A DNA stretch of 64,000 nt from Pseudolysinimonas_A sp039912695 (GTDB lineage: Bacteria; Actinomycetota; Actinomycetes; Actinomycetales; Microbacteriaceae), in NCBI RefSeq assembly GCF_039912695.1, contig NZ_JBDSPJ010000021.1, forward strand, positions 62,001 through 126,000, in the 5' to 3' direction. Both the position numbers and the translations under genes were made by a program. The notes beneath the pieces were generated by a model. The model saw only the letters and a list, made by a program, of their open reading frames with translations, was not told the DNA's origin and did no database searches. Position 1 is the stretch's first letter. Each line of letters begins with the position of its first letter. Shown in pieces: positions 48,984 to 57,850 of this stretch.

Positions 48984-50371
48984 CGCCCCGGCGCTATCCC
49001 GTCGACCATCTCGTCGGCGAGCCCCGTGTAGGTTGCGGGCGTCAGGGCGAGCAAGCGGGCCTTGGCCTCGGCGCCGATATCGAGCGCGCCCACGAACTCC
49101 CGCAGATCGTCGCCCGTGATCCGCTTGCCGCGGGTGAGCTCTTTCAGAACTGCATATGGGTCGGCGATCGAGCTGCGCCCGGCGGTGACCTCGGCCCGAA
49201 TGACGGTCTGGACTGCCTCCGACAGAACTTCCCAGTTCGCCTCGAGGTCGGCGGCGAGGGCGGTGTGAGCGACCGATACCTCGGTTAGGCCACGAGCGAT
49301 GTTGTCGAGCGCGAGCAGGGAGTGACCGAGGGCGACCCCCACGTTGCGCTGGGTTGTGGAATCGGTGAGGTCGCGCTGGAGTCGGCTGGTGACGAGAGTC
49401 GCGGCGAGCGAGTCGAGCAGGGCCCCAGCGAGTTCGAGGTTCGCCTCGGCGTTCTCGAACCGGATCGGGTTCACCTTGTGCGGCATGGTCGACGATCCGG
49501 TGGCGCCGGCCTGAAGAATCTGCGTCAGGTATCCGATCGAAATGTAGGTCCAGACGTCGGTGCAGAGATTGTGCAGGATGCGACCGGCGTGAGCGATCGC
49601 CGTGTACAACTCGGCCTGCCAGTCATGCGATTCGATCTGGGTCGTGAGCGGGTTCCAGCCGAGTCCGAGTCCGGTGACGAACTCCCGGGAGAGGGCGGGC
49701 CAGTCTGCGTCGGGGTCGGCGACGACATGGGCCGAGAACGTGCCGGTTGCGCCGCTGAACTTGCCGAGGTACTCGACGGCCTCGATGCGGGTGATCACGC
49801 GTTCGAGGCGGGAGACGAAGACCGCCATCTCCTTTCCGAAGGTGGTCGGCGTCGCGGGCTGGCCATGAGTGCGCGCCAGCATCGGGGTTGCGCGCTCGGC
49901 GACAGCGAGTTCGCGCAACGCGGCAACGACATCCAGCAGCCGCGGTAGCCAGACGCCGGTCACGGCCGCGCGGATGGTGAGCGCGTAGGAGAGGTTGTTG
50001 ACGTCTTCGCTCGTGCAAGCGAAATGCGTGAGCTCGGCGATCGCGTTCAGGCCCATGTCGGTGAGCTTGCGGCGCACCAGATACTCAACCGCCTTGACGT
50101 CGTGGCGGGTGGTTGCTTCAAGAGTGGCGAGTTCGGCGATCTCGTCAGCGCCGAACTCGGCGGCAAACAGGCGCAGCTCGCGTTGCTGCTCCTCGTCGAG
50201 GGGGACCGAGCCAAACATGCCGCGGTCGGTGAGAAACAGCAGCCACTCGACCTCGACGCGTACTCGCGCCCGGTTGAGCCCAGCCTCGGAGAGGTGCTCG
50301 CTCAGTTCTGCGACGACGGTGCGGTAGCGACCGTCGAGCGGACTCAGCGGTTGGGGGGGCAGCGGGCTCAT
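48980..50371 (-). CDS. purB: Adenylosuccinate lyase
   Basis: This 463-residue enzyme acts in two steps of purine synthesis, making AICAR and AMP by fumarate release. Visible are PLSPLDGRYRTVVAEL, FACTSEDVNNLSYAL, ARTHGQPATPTTFGKE and the fumarase/lyase signature GSSTMPHKVNPIRFENAEANLE, with the flexible-loop catalytic Ser. The ATG at 50371 overlaps the ptpA stop (ATGA). The longer frame upstream reads through ptpA in another frame. Confidence 0.96.
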   Translation of the reverse strand: MSPLPPQPLSPLDGRYRTVVAELSEHLSEAGLNRARVRVEVEWLLFLTDRGMFGSVPLDEEQQRELRLFAAEFGADEIAELATLEATTRHDVKAVEYLVRRKLTDMGLNAIAELTHFACTSEDVNNLSYALTIRAAVTGVWLPRLLDVVAALRELAVAERATPMLARTHGQPATPTTFGKEMAVFVSRLERVITRIEAVEYLGKFSGATGTFSAHVVADPDADWPALSREFVTGLGLGWNPLTTQIESHDWQAELYTAIAHAGRILHNLCTDVWTYISIGYLTQILQAGATGSSTMPHKVNPIRFENAEANLELAGALLDSLAATLVTSRLQRDLTDSTTQRNVGVALGHSLLALDNIARGLTEVSVAHTALAADLEANWEVLSEAVQTVIRAEVTAGRSSIADPYAVLKELTRGKRITGDDLREFVGALDIGAEAKARLLALTPATYTGLADEMVDGIAPGR

Positions 50372-50886
50372 GAGACTCCCTGTCTGAGGACGGGTTCGAG
50401 CTGGCGGAACAGGGCCACGCTCGCTCGTTCGATTGTGGCCAAGACCGTGTCGAAGAGGGCGGCATCCGAATAGTACGGGTCGGGAACGTCGGCGGCCGGA
50501 CCCGACTCGTCGAACGAGAGCAACAGCTGCACCTTTGCGGCAGCGGCTTCGTCGGGTGCCCACTCCCGCAAGGTGCGCTCTTGACCGTGATCGAACACGA
50601 CGACCAAGTCGAGGTCGGGAAACCAGGCGGGATCGAACTGGCGCGCACGGTGGGCGGTCGCGTCGTAGCCGCGGGTGGCGAGGGCGGCGACAGTACGGGC
50701 GTCGGCGTGTTCGCCGACATGCCAGTCGCCGGTCGCTGCCGATCCCACTTCGAGACGGGATTCGTAGCCGCCGGTCGCGATCAGCCGCCGGAACACCGCC
50801 TCGGCCATCGGCGACCGGCAGATATTGCCGGTGCATACGAAGCAGATGCGGAAGACCGGTCCCGGATTCGCGGGGCCACGTGCCAT
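50368..50886 (-). CDS. Low-molecular-weight protein tyrosine phosphatase
   Basis: This 172-residue protein has the P-loop FRICFVCTGNICRSPMAEAVFRRL (CX5RS, Cys about 15) near the N-terminus. The general acid Asp is in VPDPYYSDAALFDTVLATIE near residue 135, placed as in LMW-PTPs. It dephosphorylates phosphotyrosine proteins or small arsenate/phosphate targets; the substrate is unknown. The ATG at 50886 gives a normal family N-terminus. It is coupled to purB by a 4-base overlap, a common actinobacterial pair. Confidence 0.92.
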   Translation of the reverse strand: MARGPANPGPVFRICFVCTGNICRSPMAEAVFRRLIATGGYESRLEVGSAATGDWHVGEHADARTVAALATRGYDATAHRARQFDPAWFPDLDLVVVFDHGQERTLREWAPDEAAAAKVQLLLSFDESGPAADVPDPYYSDAALFDTVLATIERASVALFRQLEPVLRQGVS

Positions 50887-50998
50887 GGGTCCATCATCGC
50901 AGCGGCACGAGTCCTCCACAGCCCCCTAAATCGTGGGGAGACGCGCGGAGTGCGGGGGAGCCTGGTCGCTCCGGGGCAGCGATCGTGAGGATGTCGTC

Positions 50999-51277
50999 AT
51001 GCCCGCAACCCTCCTCACCGGCGTTACTTCCCTCGCCGACACGCCGTCGCTTAGAGCCACCCTTGAACAGCAGTTCGCGTTGCTCAAACCGGTGCTCGAT
51101 CACCTTCGGCATGCGGCGCTTGAGCCCAGCCCGATGCTGTCTGAAGACTGGCGGGGGCCAGCCGCCGAATCCGCCGCGATCTTTACCCGAGAACTTCAGA
51201 CCAAGATCGGCGCGGCCGAGAGTGTGATCGATGACACGCTGCGCAGCCTGAGCGCGCAGATTGCGTACCTGCTGTGA
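50999..51277 (+). CDS. WXG100-like small helical protein
   Basis: This is a 92-residue, almost all-helical protein with a WxG motif in the middle (LSEDWRGPAAESAAIF, Trp about 47) flanked by two amphipathic helices. These are the length and layout of WXG100/EsxA-type proteins. The C-terminus (LSAQIAYLL) lacks a clear YxxxD/E export signal. The ATG at 50999 has AGGA 8 bases upstream; the longer frame upstream lacks family character. Its TGA overlaps the GTG of the hydrolase gene (GTGA). No ESX secretion genes are in the window. WXG100 membership is inferred from motif and size. Confidence 0.72.
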   Translation: MPATLLTGVTSLADTPSLRATLEQQFALLKPVLDHLRHAALEPSPMLSEDWRGPAAESAAIFTRELQTKIGAAESVIDDTLRSLSAQIAYLL

Positions 51278-52662
51278 CCGCGCTCGATGACGACCCGGGT
51301 GGTCCGCTGCTCGTGACGCCGGCCGGCACGACCGTCGTCTGGACTGACGCAATTCTTGCCTCCGCCGATCGACTCGGGGCGTTGCAGGTCGCCCTTCACC
51401 TCGACCTGAGGCGGGTGAACGCGGCCGACCATCTCGGCGGAGTATCGATGCACAGCGTCATCCCGCCTCTTGAACAGGCTCGCGCGCTGTGTGCTGACGC
51501 GGCCGACAAGATGCGACTCGTTGCCGAGCAGTACAGCTCCGCCGAACAGCTCAATGAAGACCTTCAGCGCCAACTCGCGGCGATGATGGCGACGGCTCTC
51601 GGCGAGGTCCTGCCCTTGTTTGCCGCCTTGGTGATTCTCAATCCCCTTCCCCTAGGCGTTCTGGCGGTGGGTGGCTGGCTGGCGTTGCCCGACGATGGCG
51701 AGGGTCGGCTCGCGACCCTGCGCGACTGGATGCTCGCGCATCCCCAGTTGGTGACCAGCCCAGAATTCGTCAGATTCGTCAGCCTGCTGGCAACGAGCAT
51801 CGACGACGGCGCACGCGGAGCCACCGGGGTTCCGTTCTGGTTGTCGCCGCTCTTTTCCAGCGACGACAACGGGGTGGCGTCCGGGGCGCTCACCGTCGCG
51901 ACCCTCGGCGGAGTGTTCGGAATGTTCCACGAGTCGGACGTCGTCGTCGAGCGCGTCCGCCTTGAGACTCCCGCCAGCGCGCCGACGGGTGCGCGAGATC
52001 TTCTCGACCGGGTCCCCGAGGTGAATCAAGTGCGGATCGAGACCTACGAGGCTCCCGGAATGCCGACCCGGTATGCGGTCTACATCGGGCCGACCGAGAC
52101 CTTCTCGCCGTTTGCAACGACCGAACCGTGGGACATGACGAGCAACGTGTATGGCGTGGCCGGCCTCTCGCCGGGATCCCTGCGCGCGGTCGAAGATGCG
52201 ATGGTGGATGCCGGCATCCGATCGGGCGACGAGGTGCAGGTCGTGGGCTTCTCGCAGGGCGGTCTAATCGCGACCATGGTCGCCGCGTCGCCCGACTGGA
52301 ACGTGGTCGGGGCGGCGACCTATGGCGCCCCGGCGGGCAATATTTCCCTTCCCGACGGCGTCGCCGGAATCGCGGTGCGCAACACCGACGACTTCATCCC
52401 GGCGCTCGCCGGTCCGCAACTCGACCATCACCTCGTGCAGATCGAGCGCGAAGCGTTCGCCGGCGACACCGCGCCCCCGACCGGGATCGCGGCCCCGGCG
52501 CACCAGAGGTTCTCGTACGAAGCGACCGCCGACGCCATCGACGAGGCGCAGTCGCAGGCGATCCGGTCGCAGCTCTCCGAATTAGAGCGCTTCGGCGACG
52601 GGTACGTCGAAAACGGCGGATCGATCACGGTGTCGACCTATCACGCCGTTCGGGTGAACTAG
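51274..52662 (+). CDS. Alpha/beta hydrolase (lipase-like) with N-terminal helical domain
   Basis: In this 462-residue protein the C-terminal half has the hydrolase elbow VQVVGFSQGGLIATMVA (GxSxG, Ser about 327), a likely acid in VRNTDDFIPAL and a likely His in APAHQRFSYE (about 409). It resembles lipase/cutinase-like enzymes. The N-terminal 230 residues are helical, with hydrophobic stretches (TALGEVLPLFAALVILNPLPLGVLAVGGWL), a coiled part and Ala-rich segments, resembling the helical N-domains found with WXG100 partners. There is no signal peptide. Translational coupling to the WXG100-like gene suggests the two proteins work together. The substrate is unknown. Confidence 0.78.
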   Translation: MTALDDDPGGPLLVTPAGTTVVWTDAILASADRLGALQVALHLDLRRVNAADHLGGVSMHSVIPPLEQARALCADAADKMRLVAEQYSSAEQLNEDLQRQLAAMMATALGEVLPLFAALVILNPLPLGVLAVGGWLALPDDGEGRLATLRDWMLAHPQLVTSPEFVRFVSLLATSIDDGARGATGVPFWLSPLFSSDDNGVASGALTVATLGGVFGMFHESDVVVERVRLETPASAPTGARDLLDRVPEVNQVRIETYEAPGMPTRYAVYIGPTETFSPFATTEPWDMTSNVYGVAGLSPGSLRAVEDAMVDAGIRSGDEVQVVGFSQGGLIATMVAASPDWNVVGAATYGAPAGNISLPDGVAGIAVRNTDDFIPALAGPQLDHHLVQIEREAFAGDTAPPTGIAAPAHQRFSYEATADAIDEAQSQAIRSQLSELERFGDGYVENGGSITVSTYHAVRVN

Positions 52663-52685
52663 CCGTTCGGGTGAACGACCGGCGG

Positions 52686-53093
52686 TCAGCGCCTCTTCTT
52701 CGTGCCCGTGAAGGGACGAAGCAGGATGCCGATCAGCCAACTGATCACGGCGACTACTACCGCTCCGAGAACACCCCACCAGAAGCCGTCGACGGTCAGA
52801 CCGAACCCGAGCACACCGCTGATCCAGGCGACGAGCAAGAAGAGCAGCCCGTTCACCACGAGGGAGATCAGGCCGAGGGTCAGTACGTAGAGCGGGAAGG
52901 CGACGACGCGGATGATGCCGCCGATAATGCCGTTCACGAGGCCGAAGATGAGCGCCGTGATCAGCAGAGTGATGACGAACTCGACCGTGGTTCCGGGAGC
53001 GAACGCGGCGATTGCCACATGCGGCGCAAGCACGAGAGTCGTCAGCCAGAGGGCGAGCGAGTTGATCAGCAGACGGAGGATTAGTCGACCCAT
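52686..53093 (-). CDS. Four-TM phage-holin-like family membrane protein (YvlD/PF04020 type)
   Basis: This 135-residue protein has four hydrophobic helices: GRLILRLLINSLALWLTTLVL, TTVEFVITLLITALIFGLVNG, FPLYVLTLGLISLVVNGLLFLLVAW and FWWGVLGAVVVAVISWLIG. A basic C-terminus (TGTKKRR) follows. The GLVNGIIGGIIR and FPLYVLTLGLI blocks are typical of the family. It is named after phage holins, but most members are chromosomal with unknown function, and no other phage gene is near. It is convergent with the hydrolase gene. Confidence 0.9.
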   Translation of the reverse strand: MGRLILRLLINSLALWLTTLVLAPHVAIAAFAPGTTVEFVITLLITALIFGLVNGIIGGIIRVVAFPLYVLTLGLISLVVNGLLFLLVAWISGVLGFGLTVDGFWWGVLGAVVVAVISWLIGILLRPFTGTKKRR

Positions 53094-53188
53094 GTCTTCA
53101 TCTTCTCGTATCCAGCCGCTCGTGACCAGGAGGCCACACCCACCGGGGCCGCACCGACGGCACCCTGAGCGACCCTAGGCTTGGCGGC

Positions 53189-54274
53189 ATGGTTGTGACG
53201 CTCCGCCCGGAGATTGCCGCCCTGCCGCCGTATCGTCAGGGCCGCATGGCGTCTGATGATGCTTTCAAGCTCTCCAGCAACGAAAACCCGAACCCGACCC
53301 ATCCTGCGATCCTGGCGGCGATTGCCGAGTCGAACCTCAATCGCTACCCCGACGGGGCGGCCACCGCGCTCCGCGCCCGACTTGCCGAGCGTGCCGGGGT
53401 CAGTATTGATGAGGTCCACGTCGGAGCCGGGTCGGCATCCATCCTGTACCAGCTCGTTCAGGCCGCTGCCGGTGCGGGCGACGAGGTCGTGTATCCCTGG
53501 CGGTCATTCGAGGCCTACCCGGGCATCGTCACCGTGAGCGGGGCGACGAGCGTGCGGGTTCCGAACCTTGCGGGCGGCCTGCACGACCTTGACGGGATGG
53601 CGGCCGCGATCACCGACCGCACCCGGGTCGTCATCGTCTGCTCACCTAACAACCCGACGAGCACGCTCGTCACCGCGGCGCAGTTCAGCGCGTTCATGGC
53701 GAAGGTTCCGCAGACGGTGCTGGTCATCCTCGACGAGGCGTACTTCGAGTTCGTCACCGACCCGCATGCGGTCAACGGTTTGCGCGAGCTCGAGAACCAC
53801 CCCAACCTCGTCGTGTTGCGCACCTTTTCGAAGGCGTTCGGCCTCGCCGGCCTTCGGGTCGGCTGGGCGGTCGGTGCGTCCTACATTCTGGATGCCGCGC
53901 GAAGCGCCGCCATCCCGCTGGCGGTGACCGAACCCGCGCAGCTCGCCGCACTCGCCGCGCTCGAGGTCGAGGCGGACCTGCTCGCCGGCGTCGACGACCT
54001 GATTGCCCGTCGCGGCCGGGTCGTGGCGGGACTCGCGGAGGCGGGCTGGAGCATCCCCGATCCGCACGGCAACTTCGTCTGGTTTGCGACCGGGGATGAG
54101 TCGACGGCGGTCGCCGCGATGTTCGAAGACGACGGAATCGTCGGTCGCGTCTTCGCTGACGACGGCATCCGAGTGTCGATCGGCGAGGAGGGCTCTGTCG
54201 AGAGACTCCTGAGTTCTGCCGCCCGGGTTGTGGGAACCCTCCCCCGGGCCGTCGAAAATGCCCGGTTAGGGTAG
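53189..54274 (+). CDS. hisC: Histidinol-phosphate aminotransferase
   Basis: This 361-residue PLP enzyme interconverts histidinol phosphate and imidazole acetol phosphate. Motifs are LSSNENPNPTHPAI, NRYPDGAATALRARLAE, VCSPNNPTSTLV, LDEAYFEF and the PLP lysine in LRTFSKAFGLAGLRVGW (Lys about 212). As it is outside a his operon, it could also be a paralogue acting on aromatic amino acids. A TAGGCT hexamer (53176-53181) ends 7 bases before the ATG, so the mRNA may be leaderless. It lies 5 bases before the dehydrogenase operon. Confidence 0.92.
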   Translation: MVVTLRPEIAALPPYRQGRMASDDAFKLSSNENPNPTHPAILAAIAESNLNRYPDGAATALRARLAERAGVSIDEVHVGAGSASILYQLVQAAAGAGDEVVYPWRSFEAYPGIVTVSGATSVRVPNLAGGLHDLDGMAAAITDRTRVVIVCSPNNPTSTLVTAAQFSAFMAKVPQTVLVILDEAYFEFVTDPHAVNGLRELENHPNLVVLRTFSKAFGLAGLRVGWAVGASYILDAARSAAIPLAVTEPAQLAALAALEVEADLLAGVDDLIARRGRVVAGLAEAGWSIPDPHGNFVWFATGDESTAVAAMFEDDGIVGRVFADDGIRVSIGEEGSVERLLSSAARVVGTLPRAVENARLG

Positions 54275-54279
54275 GCACC

Positions 54280-55398
54280 ATGTCCTATACCGAGGCGACC
54301 CTCCAGTTGCTCTCGCCGGAGGGCTCCCTCGTCGAGAACGACGCGACGGCGCCGTACCTGCCGCGGGTCGCGGCGATCTCCGACGCACAGTTGCGTGACT
54401 TCCACCGGCAGATGGTCGTCATCCGTCGGTTCGACATCGAGGCGGGCAACCTTCAACGCCAAGGGCAGCTCGCGCTCTGGATCCCGAGCGTCGGCCAAGA
54501 GGCCGCCCAGGTCGGCTCGGGATACGCCGCGCGCCCGCAGGATCACATCTTTCCGGCCTACCGCGAACACGTGGTCGGCCGAATTCGGGGCCTCGACCCG
54601 ATGCGCATCATCGAACTGCTGCGCGGCCTGAGCCACGGCGGCTGGGATCCGGCGAAGACCGGCAACTTTCACCTCTACACGTTGGTGATCGGCTCGCAGT
54701 CGCTGCACGCCACCGGCATGGCGATGGGCATGACCCTCGACGGCTCGACCGCGACCGGGCATCCCGAAACGGATGCCGCCGTGCTGGCCTACTTCGGCGA
54801 CGGCGCGTCGAGCCAGGGCGACGTCAGCGAGGCGATGGTCTTCTCTGCCTCGTTCCAGGCGCCGATCGTCTTCTTCCTGCAGAACAACCACTGGGCGATT
54901 TCGGTTCCGGTGCAGCGACAGTCGCGCACGCCTCTCTATTTGCGCGGCACCGGGTTCGGCATCCCGTCGGTTCAAATCGACGGCAACGACGTGCTCGCCA
55001 GCTACCTGGTGACCGCCGAGAACCTCGAGGCCGCGCGGGCGGGCCAGGGGCCGCGGTTCATCGAGGCGCTGACCTATCGAATGGGCGCTCACACCTCGAG
55101 CGACGACCCGACGAAGTACCGCGATTCTGAAGAGATGACGTTCTGGGCGCAGCGTGACCCGATCGCACGGTTCGAGACCTTCCTGCGGGCGAAGGGCGAG
55201 GGGGATGCCTTCTTCGCCGAAGTCGCCTCCGAAGCCGAGGACCTCGCGGCCGACGTGCGAGCCCGCACGCAGAGCCTCGGGAGCCCGCCGGCCGACAAGA
55301 TTTTCTCCCACGTGTACTCCGACCCGCATCCCCTCATGGAGGAGCAACGGGCCTGGATGGCTGCCTACGAGGCATCCCTCGAGGAGGCTCGCGAATGA
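54280..55398 (+). CDS. 2-oxo acid dehydrogenase E1 alpha subunit
   Basis: This 372-residue thiamine-diphosphate-dependent subunit has LWIPSVGQEAAQVGSGYAA, FPAYREHVVGRIRG and GNFHLYTLVIGSQSLHATGMAMGM. The ThDP motif is YFGDGASSQGDVSEAMVFSASFQAPIVFFLQNNHWAIS. With the next gene it decarboxylates a 2-oxo acid. Similarity is to both branched-chain (bkdA) and pyruvate (pdhA) dehydrogenases, and sequence alone does not decide. An ATGA overlap joins it to the E1 beta gene. Confidence 0.9.
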   Translation: MSYTEATLQLLSPEGSLVENDATAPYLPRVAAISDAQLRDFHRQMVVIRRFDIEAGNLQRQGQLALWIPSVGQEAAQVGSGYAARPQDHIFPAYREHVVGRIRGLDPMRIIELLRGLSHGGWDPAKTGNFHLYTLVIGSQSLHATGMAMGMTLDGSTATGHPETDAAVLAYFGDGASSQGDVSEAMVFSASFQAPIVFFLQNNHWAISVPVQRQSRTPLYLRGTGFGIPSVQIDGNDVLASYLVTAENLEAARAGQGPRFIEALTYRMGAHTSSDDPTKYRDSEEMTFWAQRDPIARFETFLRAKGEGDAFFAEVASEAEDLAADVRARTQSLGSPPADKIFSHVYSDPHPLMEEQRAWMAAYEASLEEARE

Positions 55399-56375
55399 GC
55401 GCCGAAACTCTGACGATGGCGAAGGCGATTAACGAGGGACTGCGCGCCGCCCTCGCGAATGACGCCAAGGTCCTGCTGATGGGCGAAGACATCGCCACCC
55501 TCGGCGGAGTGTTCCGTGTCACCGAGGGACTCAAGGCCGAGTTCGGCGAGACCCGGGTGATCGACACCCCGCTTGCGGAGTCGGCGATCGTCGGCACCGC
55601 GATTGGACTCGCGATGCGCGGGTTCCGCCCGGTGTGTGAAATCCAGTTCGACGGATTCATCTACCCCGGCTTCGACCAGATCACCTCGCAGCTCGCGAAA
55701 CTCACCGGTCGACACGAGGGCAACCAGTCCTTCCCTGTGGTGATCCGCGTGCCATATGGCGGGCATATCGGCGCGGTCGAGCACCACCAGGAGAGCCCCG
55801 AGGCGTACTTCGCGCACACCGCGGGCCTTCGACTGGTGAGCCCCGCGACTCCCGAAGACGGCTACTGGATGATCCAGCAGGCAATCGCTTCCAACGACCC
55901 GGTGATGTTCTTCGAGCCGAAGAGTCGCTACTGGCAGCGTGGCGAGGTCGACCGCTCCGGCGAGCCGAGCGCGTTGCACGCGAGCCGGGTCGTGCGCACC
56001 GGCACCGAGGTCACGCTCGTCGGACACGGCGCGATGGTCGCCACTCTGCTGCAGGCGGCCGAGATCGCCGCCGAGGAAGGCACGAGCATCGAGGTCATCG
56101 ACCTGCGCTCGCTCTCGCCGATCGATTACGACCCGATTCTGACGTCGGTGCAGAAGACCGGCCGGCTTGTCGTCGCTCAGGAGGCACCGGGTTCGGCAAG
56201 CGTCGGCTCTGAGGTCGCGGCAACGATCGCCGAGCGCGCCTTCTACTCGCTGCAAGCCCCGGTGCTGCGCGTGAGCGGCTACGACACCCCGTTCCCTCCG
56301 GCCAAACTCGAGGCCGTCTACCTTCCGGATGCCGACCGCATCCTCGAGGCCGTCGACCGGTCCCTCGCCTACTAG
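55395..56375 (+). CDS. 2-oxo acid dehydrogenase E1 beta subunit
   Basis: This 326-residue subunit has TMAKAINEGLRAALANDAKVLLMGEDIATLGGVFRVTEGL, then FDGFIYPGFDQITSQLAKL, RVPYGGHIGAVEHHQESPEAYFAHTAGLRLV, and a C-terminal transketolase-C domain (YDTPFPPAKLEAVYLPDADRI). It forms the alpha2beta2 E1 heterotetramer with the upstream gene. The E2 gene follows 8 bases later. No E3 (lipoamide dehydrogenase) gene is present in the window. Confidence 0.93.
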   Translation: MSAETLTMAKAINEGLRAALANDAKVLLMGEDIATLGGVFRVTEGLKAEFGETRVIDTPLAESAIVGTAIGLAMRGFRPVCEIQFDGFIYPGFDQITSQLAKLTGRHEGNQSFPVVIRVPYGGHIGAVEHHQESPEAYFAHTAGLRLVSPATPEDGYWMIQQAIASNDPVMFFEPKSRYWQRGEVDRSGEPSALHASRVVRTGTEVTLVGHGAMVATLLQAAEIAAEEGTSIEVIDLRSLSPIDYDPILTSVQKTGRLVVAQEAPGSASVGSEVAATIAERAFYSLQAPVLRVSGYDTPFPPAKLEAVYLPDADRILEAVDRSLAY

Positions 56376-56383
56376 GAGCTGAC

Positions 56384-57763
56384 ATGGCGCAATCCGAGTT
56401 TCCGCTTCCAGATGTCGGGGAGGGCCTGACCGAGGCCGAGATCGTCTCGTGGAAGGTCAAACCCGGCGACACCGTCACGGTTAACCAGGTGCTGGTCGAG
56501 ATTGAGACGGCGAAGTCTCTGGTCGAACTGCCCTCTCCGTTCGCGGGCATCGTGACGGCGATCCTCGCCGAAGAGGGCGCGACTGTCGAAGTCGGCACCC
56601 CGATCATCCGAGTGGATTCCGCGGGCGGCTCGATCGAGCTGCAGGCGCCGCGCGGTACCGAGTCGCTGGGGGGCGAAATCGCTGACCCGGTGGCCTCCGC
56701 GAAGGCCGAAGAGGCGGAAGCTGCCGAGAAGCCGGGTGCGGTTCTGGTCGGCTACGGCTCAAAGGGCGGGCGTGCGACGACGCGCCGACGTCGGCCGGGT
56801 GCCGTCGTGCTGGCCGAAGGCGCCCCGACCATCGAAGGCGCGACCGCGGAGGGCGCGAAGGCATCCGCCCGCCGTCCGGCATCGATCCCGGCCGCATCCG
56901 CCGCCCCGGTGATCGCGAAGCCGCCGATCCGCAAGCTGGCCAAAGATCTCGGGGTGGAGATCGCGACCGTCGAAGGAACAGGCCTCGCCGGCGAGATTCT
57001 GCGGGAGGACGTCATCCGGATCGCGCAGCAGGCAAGCGTGTTCCGCAACCTCGAAACGCCGGCCTGGAGTGAGGAACGCGAAGAGCGCATCCCGGTCAAG
57101 GGCGTGCGCAAGGCGATCGCGACGGCGATGGTGTCGAGCGCCTTCACCGCCCCGCACGTCAGCGTCTTCACCGACGTCAACGCGACCCGCACGATGGAGT
57201 TCGTGCGCCGGCTCAAAGACTCGACCGATTTCGCCGGGGTGCGCGTCAGCCCGCTGCTCGTGATGGCCAAGGCGGTCATCTGGGCCGTGCGGCGTAACCC
57301 CACCGTCAACTCGAGCTGGACCGACAAAGAGATCATCGTGCACCACTACGTCAACCTGGGGATCGCTGCGGCGACTCCGCGCGGACTCATCGTGCCGAAC
57401 ATCAAGGACGCGCAAGATCTCAGCCTGCTCGACCTCGCGCGGGCGCTCGAGCAGCTCACCCTCACGGCCCGCGACGGCAAGACCACTCCGGCCGACATGT
57501 CGAAGGGCACAGTGACGATCACCAACCTCGGCTCGTACGGGATGGACACCGGCACGCCGATCCTCAATCCCGGCGAAGTCGGCATTGTGGCGCTGGGCGC
57601 GATCAAGCAAAAGCCGTGGGTGGTCGATGGTGAAGTGCGACCGGCGTGGGTCACCACGGTGTCGGCAGCATTCGACCACCGGGTCGTCGATGGGGACGTC
57701 GCGAGCCGCTTCACGGCGGATCTTGCGGCGGTCCTCGAGGAGCCCGCTCTACTGCTCGACTGA
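56384..57763 (+). CDS. 2-oxo acid dehydrogenase E2 (dihydrolipoamide acyltransferase)
   Basis: This 459-residue protein has a lipoyl domain (about 3-78, FPLPDVGEGLTEAEIVSWKV, lipoyl Lys in IETAKSLVELPSPF). An Ala/Arg-rich linker is followed by a peripheral subunit-binding domain (about 180-215, IRKLAKDLGVEIATVEGTGLAGEILREDV). The catalytic domain has the HxxxDG active site in AAFDHRVVDGDVASRF (about 428). Only one lipoyl domain is present. The stop codon is the first TGA of a 16-bp tandem repeat. Confidence 0.94.
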   Translation: MAQSEFPLPDVGEGLTEAEIVSWKVKPGDTVTVNQVLVEIETAKSLVELPSPFAGIVTAILAEEGATVEVGTPIIRVDSAGGSIELQAPRGTESLGGEIADPVASAKAEEAEAAEKPGAVLVGYGSKGGRATTRRRRPGAVVLAEGAPTIEGATAEGAKASARRPASIPAASAAPVIAKPPIRKLAKDLGVEIATVEGTGLAGEILREDVIRIAQQASVFRNLETPAWSEEREERIPVKGVRKAIATAMVSSAFTAPHVSVFTDVNATRTMEFVRRLKDSTDFAGVRVSPLLVMAKAVIWAVRRNPTVNSSWTDKEIIVHHYVNLGIAAATPRGLIVPNIKDAQDLSLLDLARALEQLTLTARDGKTTPADMSKGTVTITNLGSYGMDTGTPILNPGEVGIVALGAIKQKPWVVDGEVRPAWVTTVSAAFDHRVVDGDVASRFTADLAAVLEEPALLLD

Positions 57764-57815
57764 GTTGCCGACGCGCTGAGTTGCCGACGCGCTGACTTGC
57801 CGACGTGTTGAGTTT
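57761..57815. repeat. 16-bp direct tandem repeat, 3 copies plus a partial fourth
   Basis: TGAGTTGCCGACGCGC occurs at 57761-57776 and 57777-57792 exactly. A third copy at 57793-57808 has three changes (TGACTTGCCGACGTGT), and a partial fourth (TGAGTT) starts at 57809. The repeat begins at the stop of the E2 gene and runs up to the znuA promoter. Because the period is 16, the TGA of successive copies falls in all three reading frames. Confidence 0.9.
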
Positions 57816-57843
57816 GACAATCGTTCTCAACAAAGGGTAGCGT
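57814..57843 (+). promoter_or_regulatory. znuA promoter overlapped by a Zur-box-like palindrome
   Basis: TTGACA (57814-57819) is a consensus -35, and TAGCGT (57838-57843) lies 18 bases further as a -10. The GTG start of znuA follows by 7 bases, so the transcript may be nearly leaderless. TGACAATCGTTCTCA (57815-57829) is an imperfect 7-1-7 palindrome like Fur/Zur boxes and covers the -35, a position that would let Zur block transcription. Confidence 0.7.
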
Positions 57844-57850
57844 CCGCAGA

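Noticed and set aside
52686..53093. Possible prophage remnant because of the holin-like name
   Set aside because: This family is mostly chromosomal. No integrase, capsid, lysin or attachment-site repeat is nearby, and the composition is uniform.
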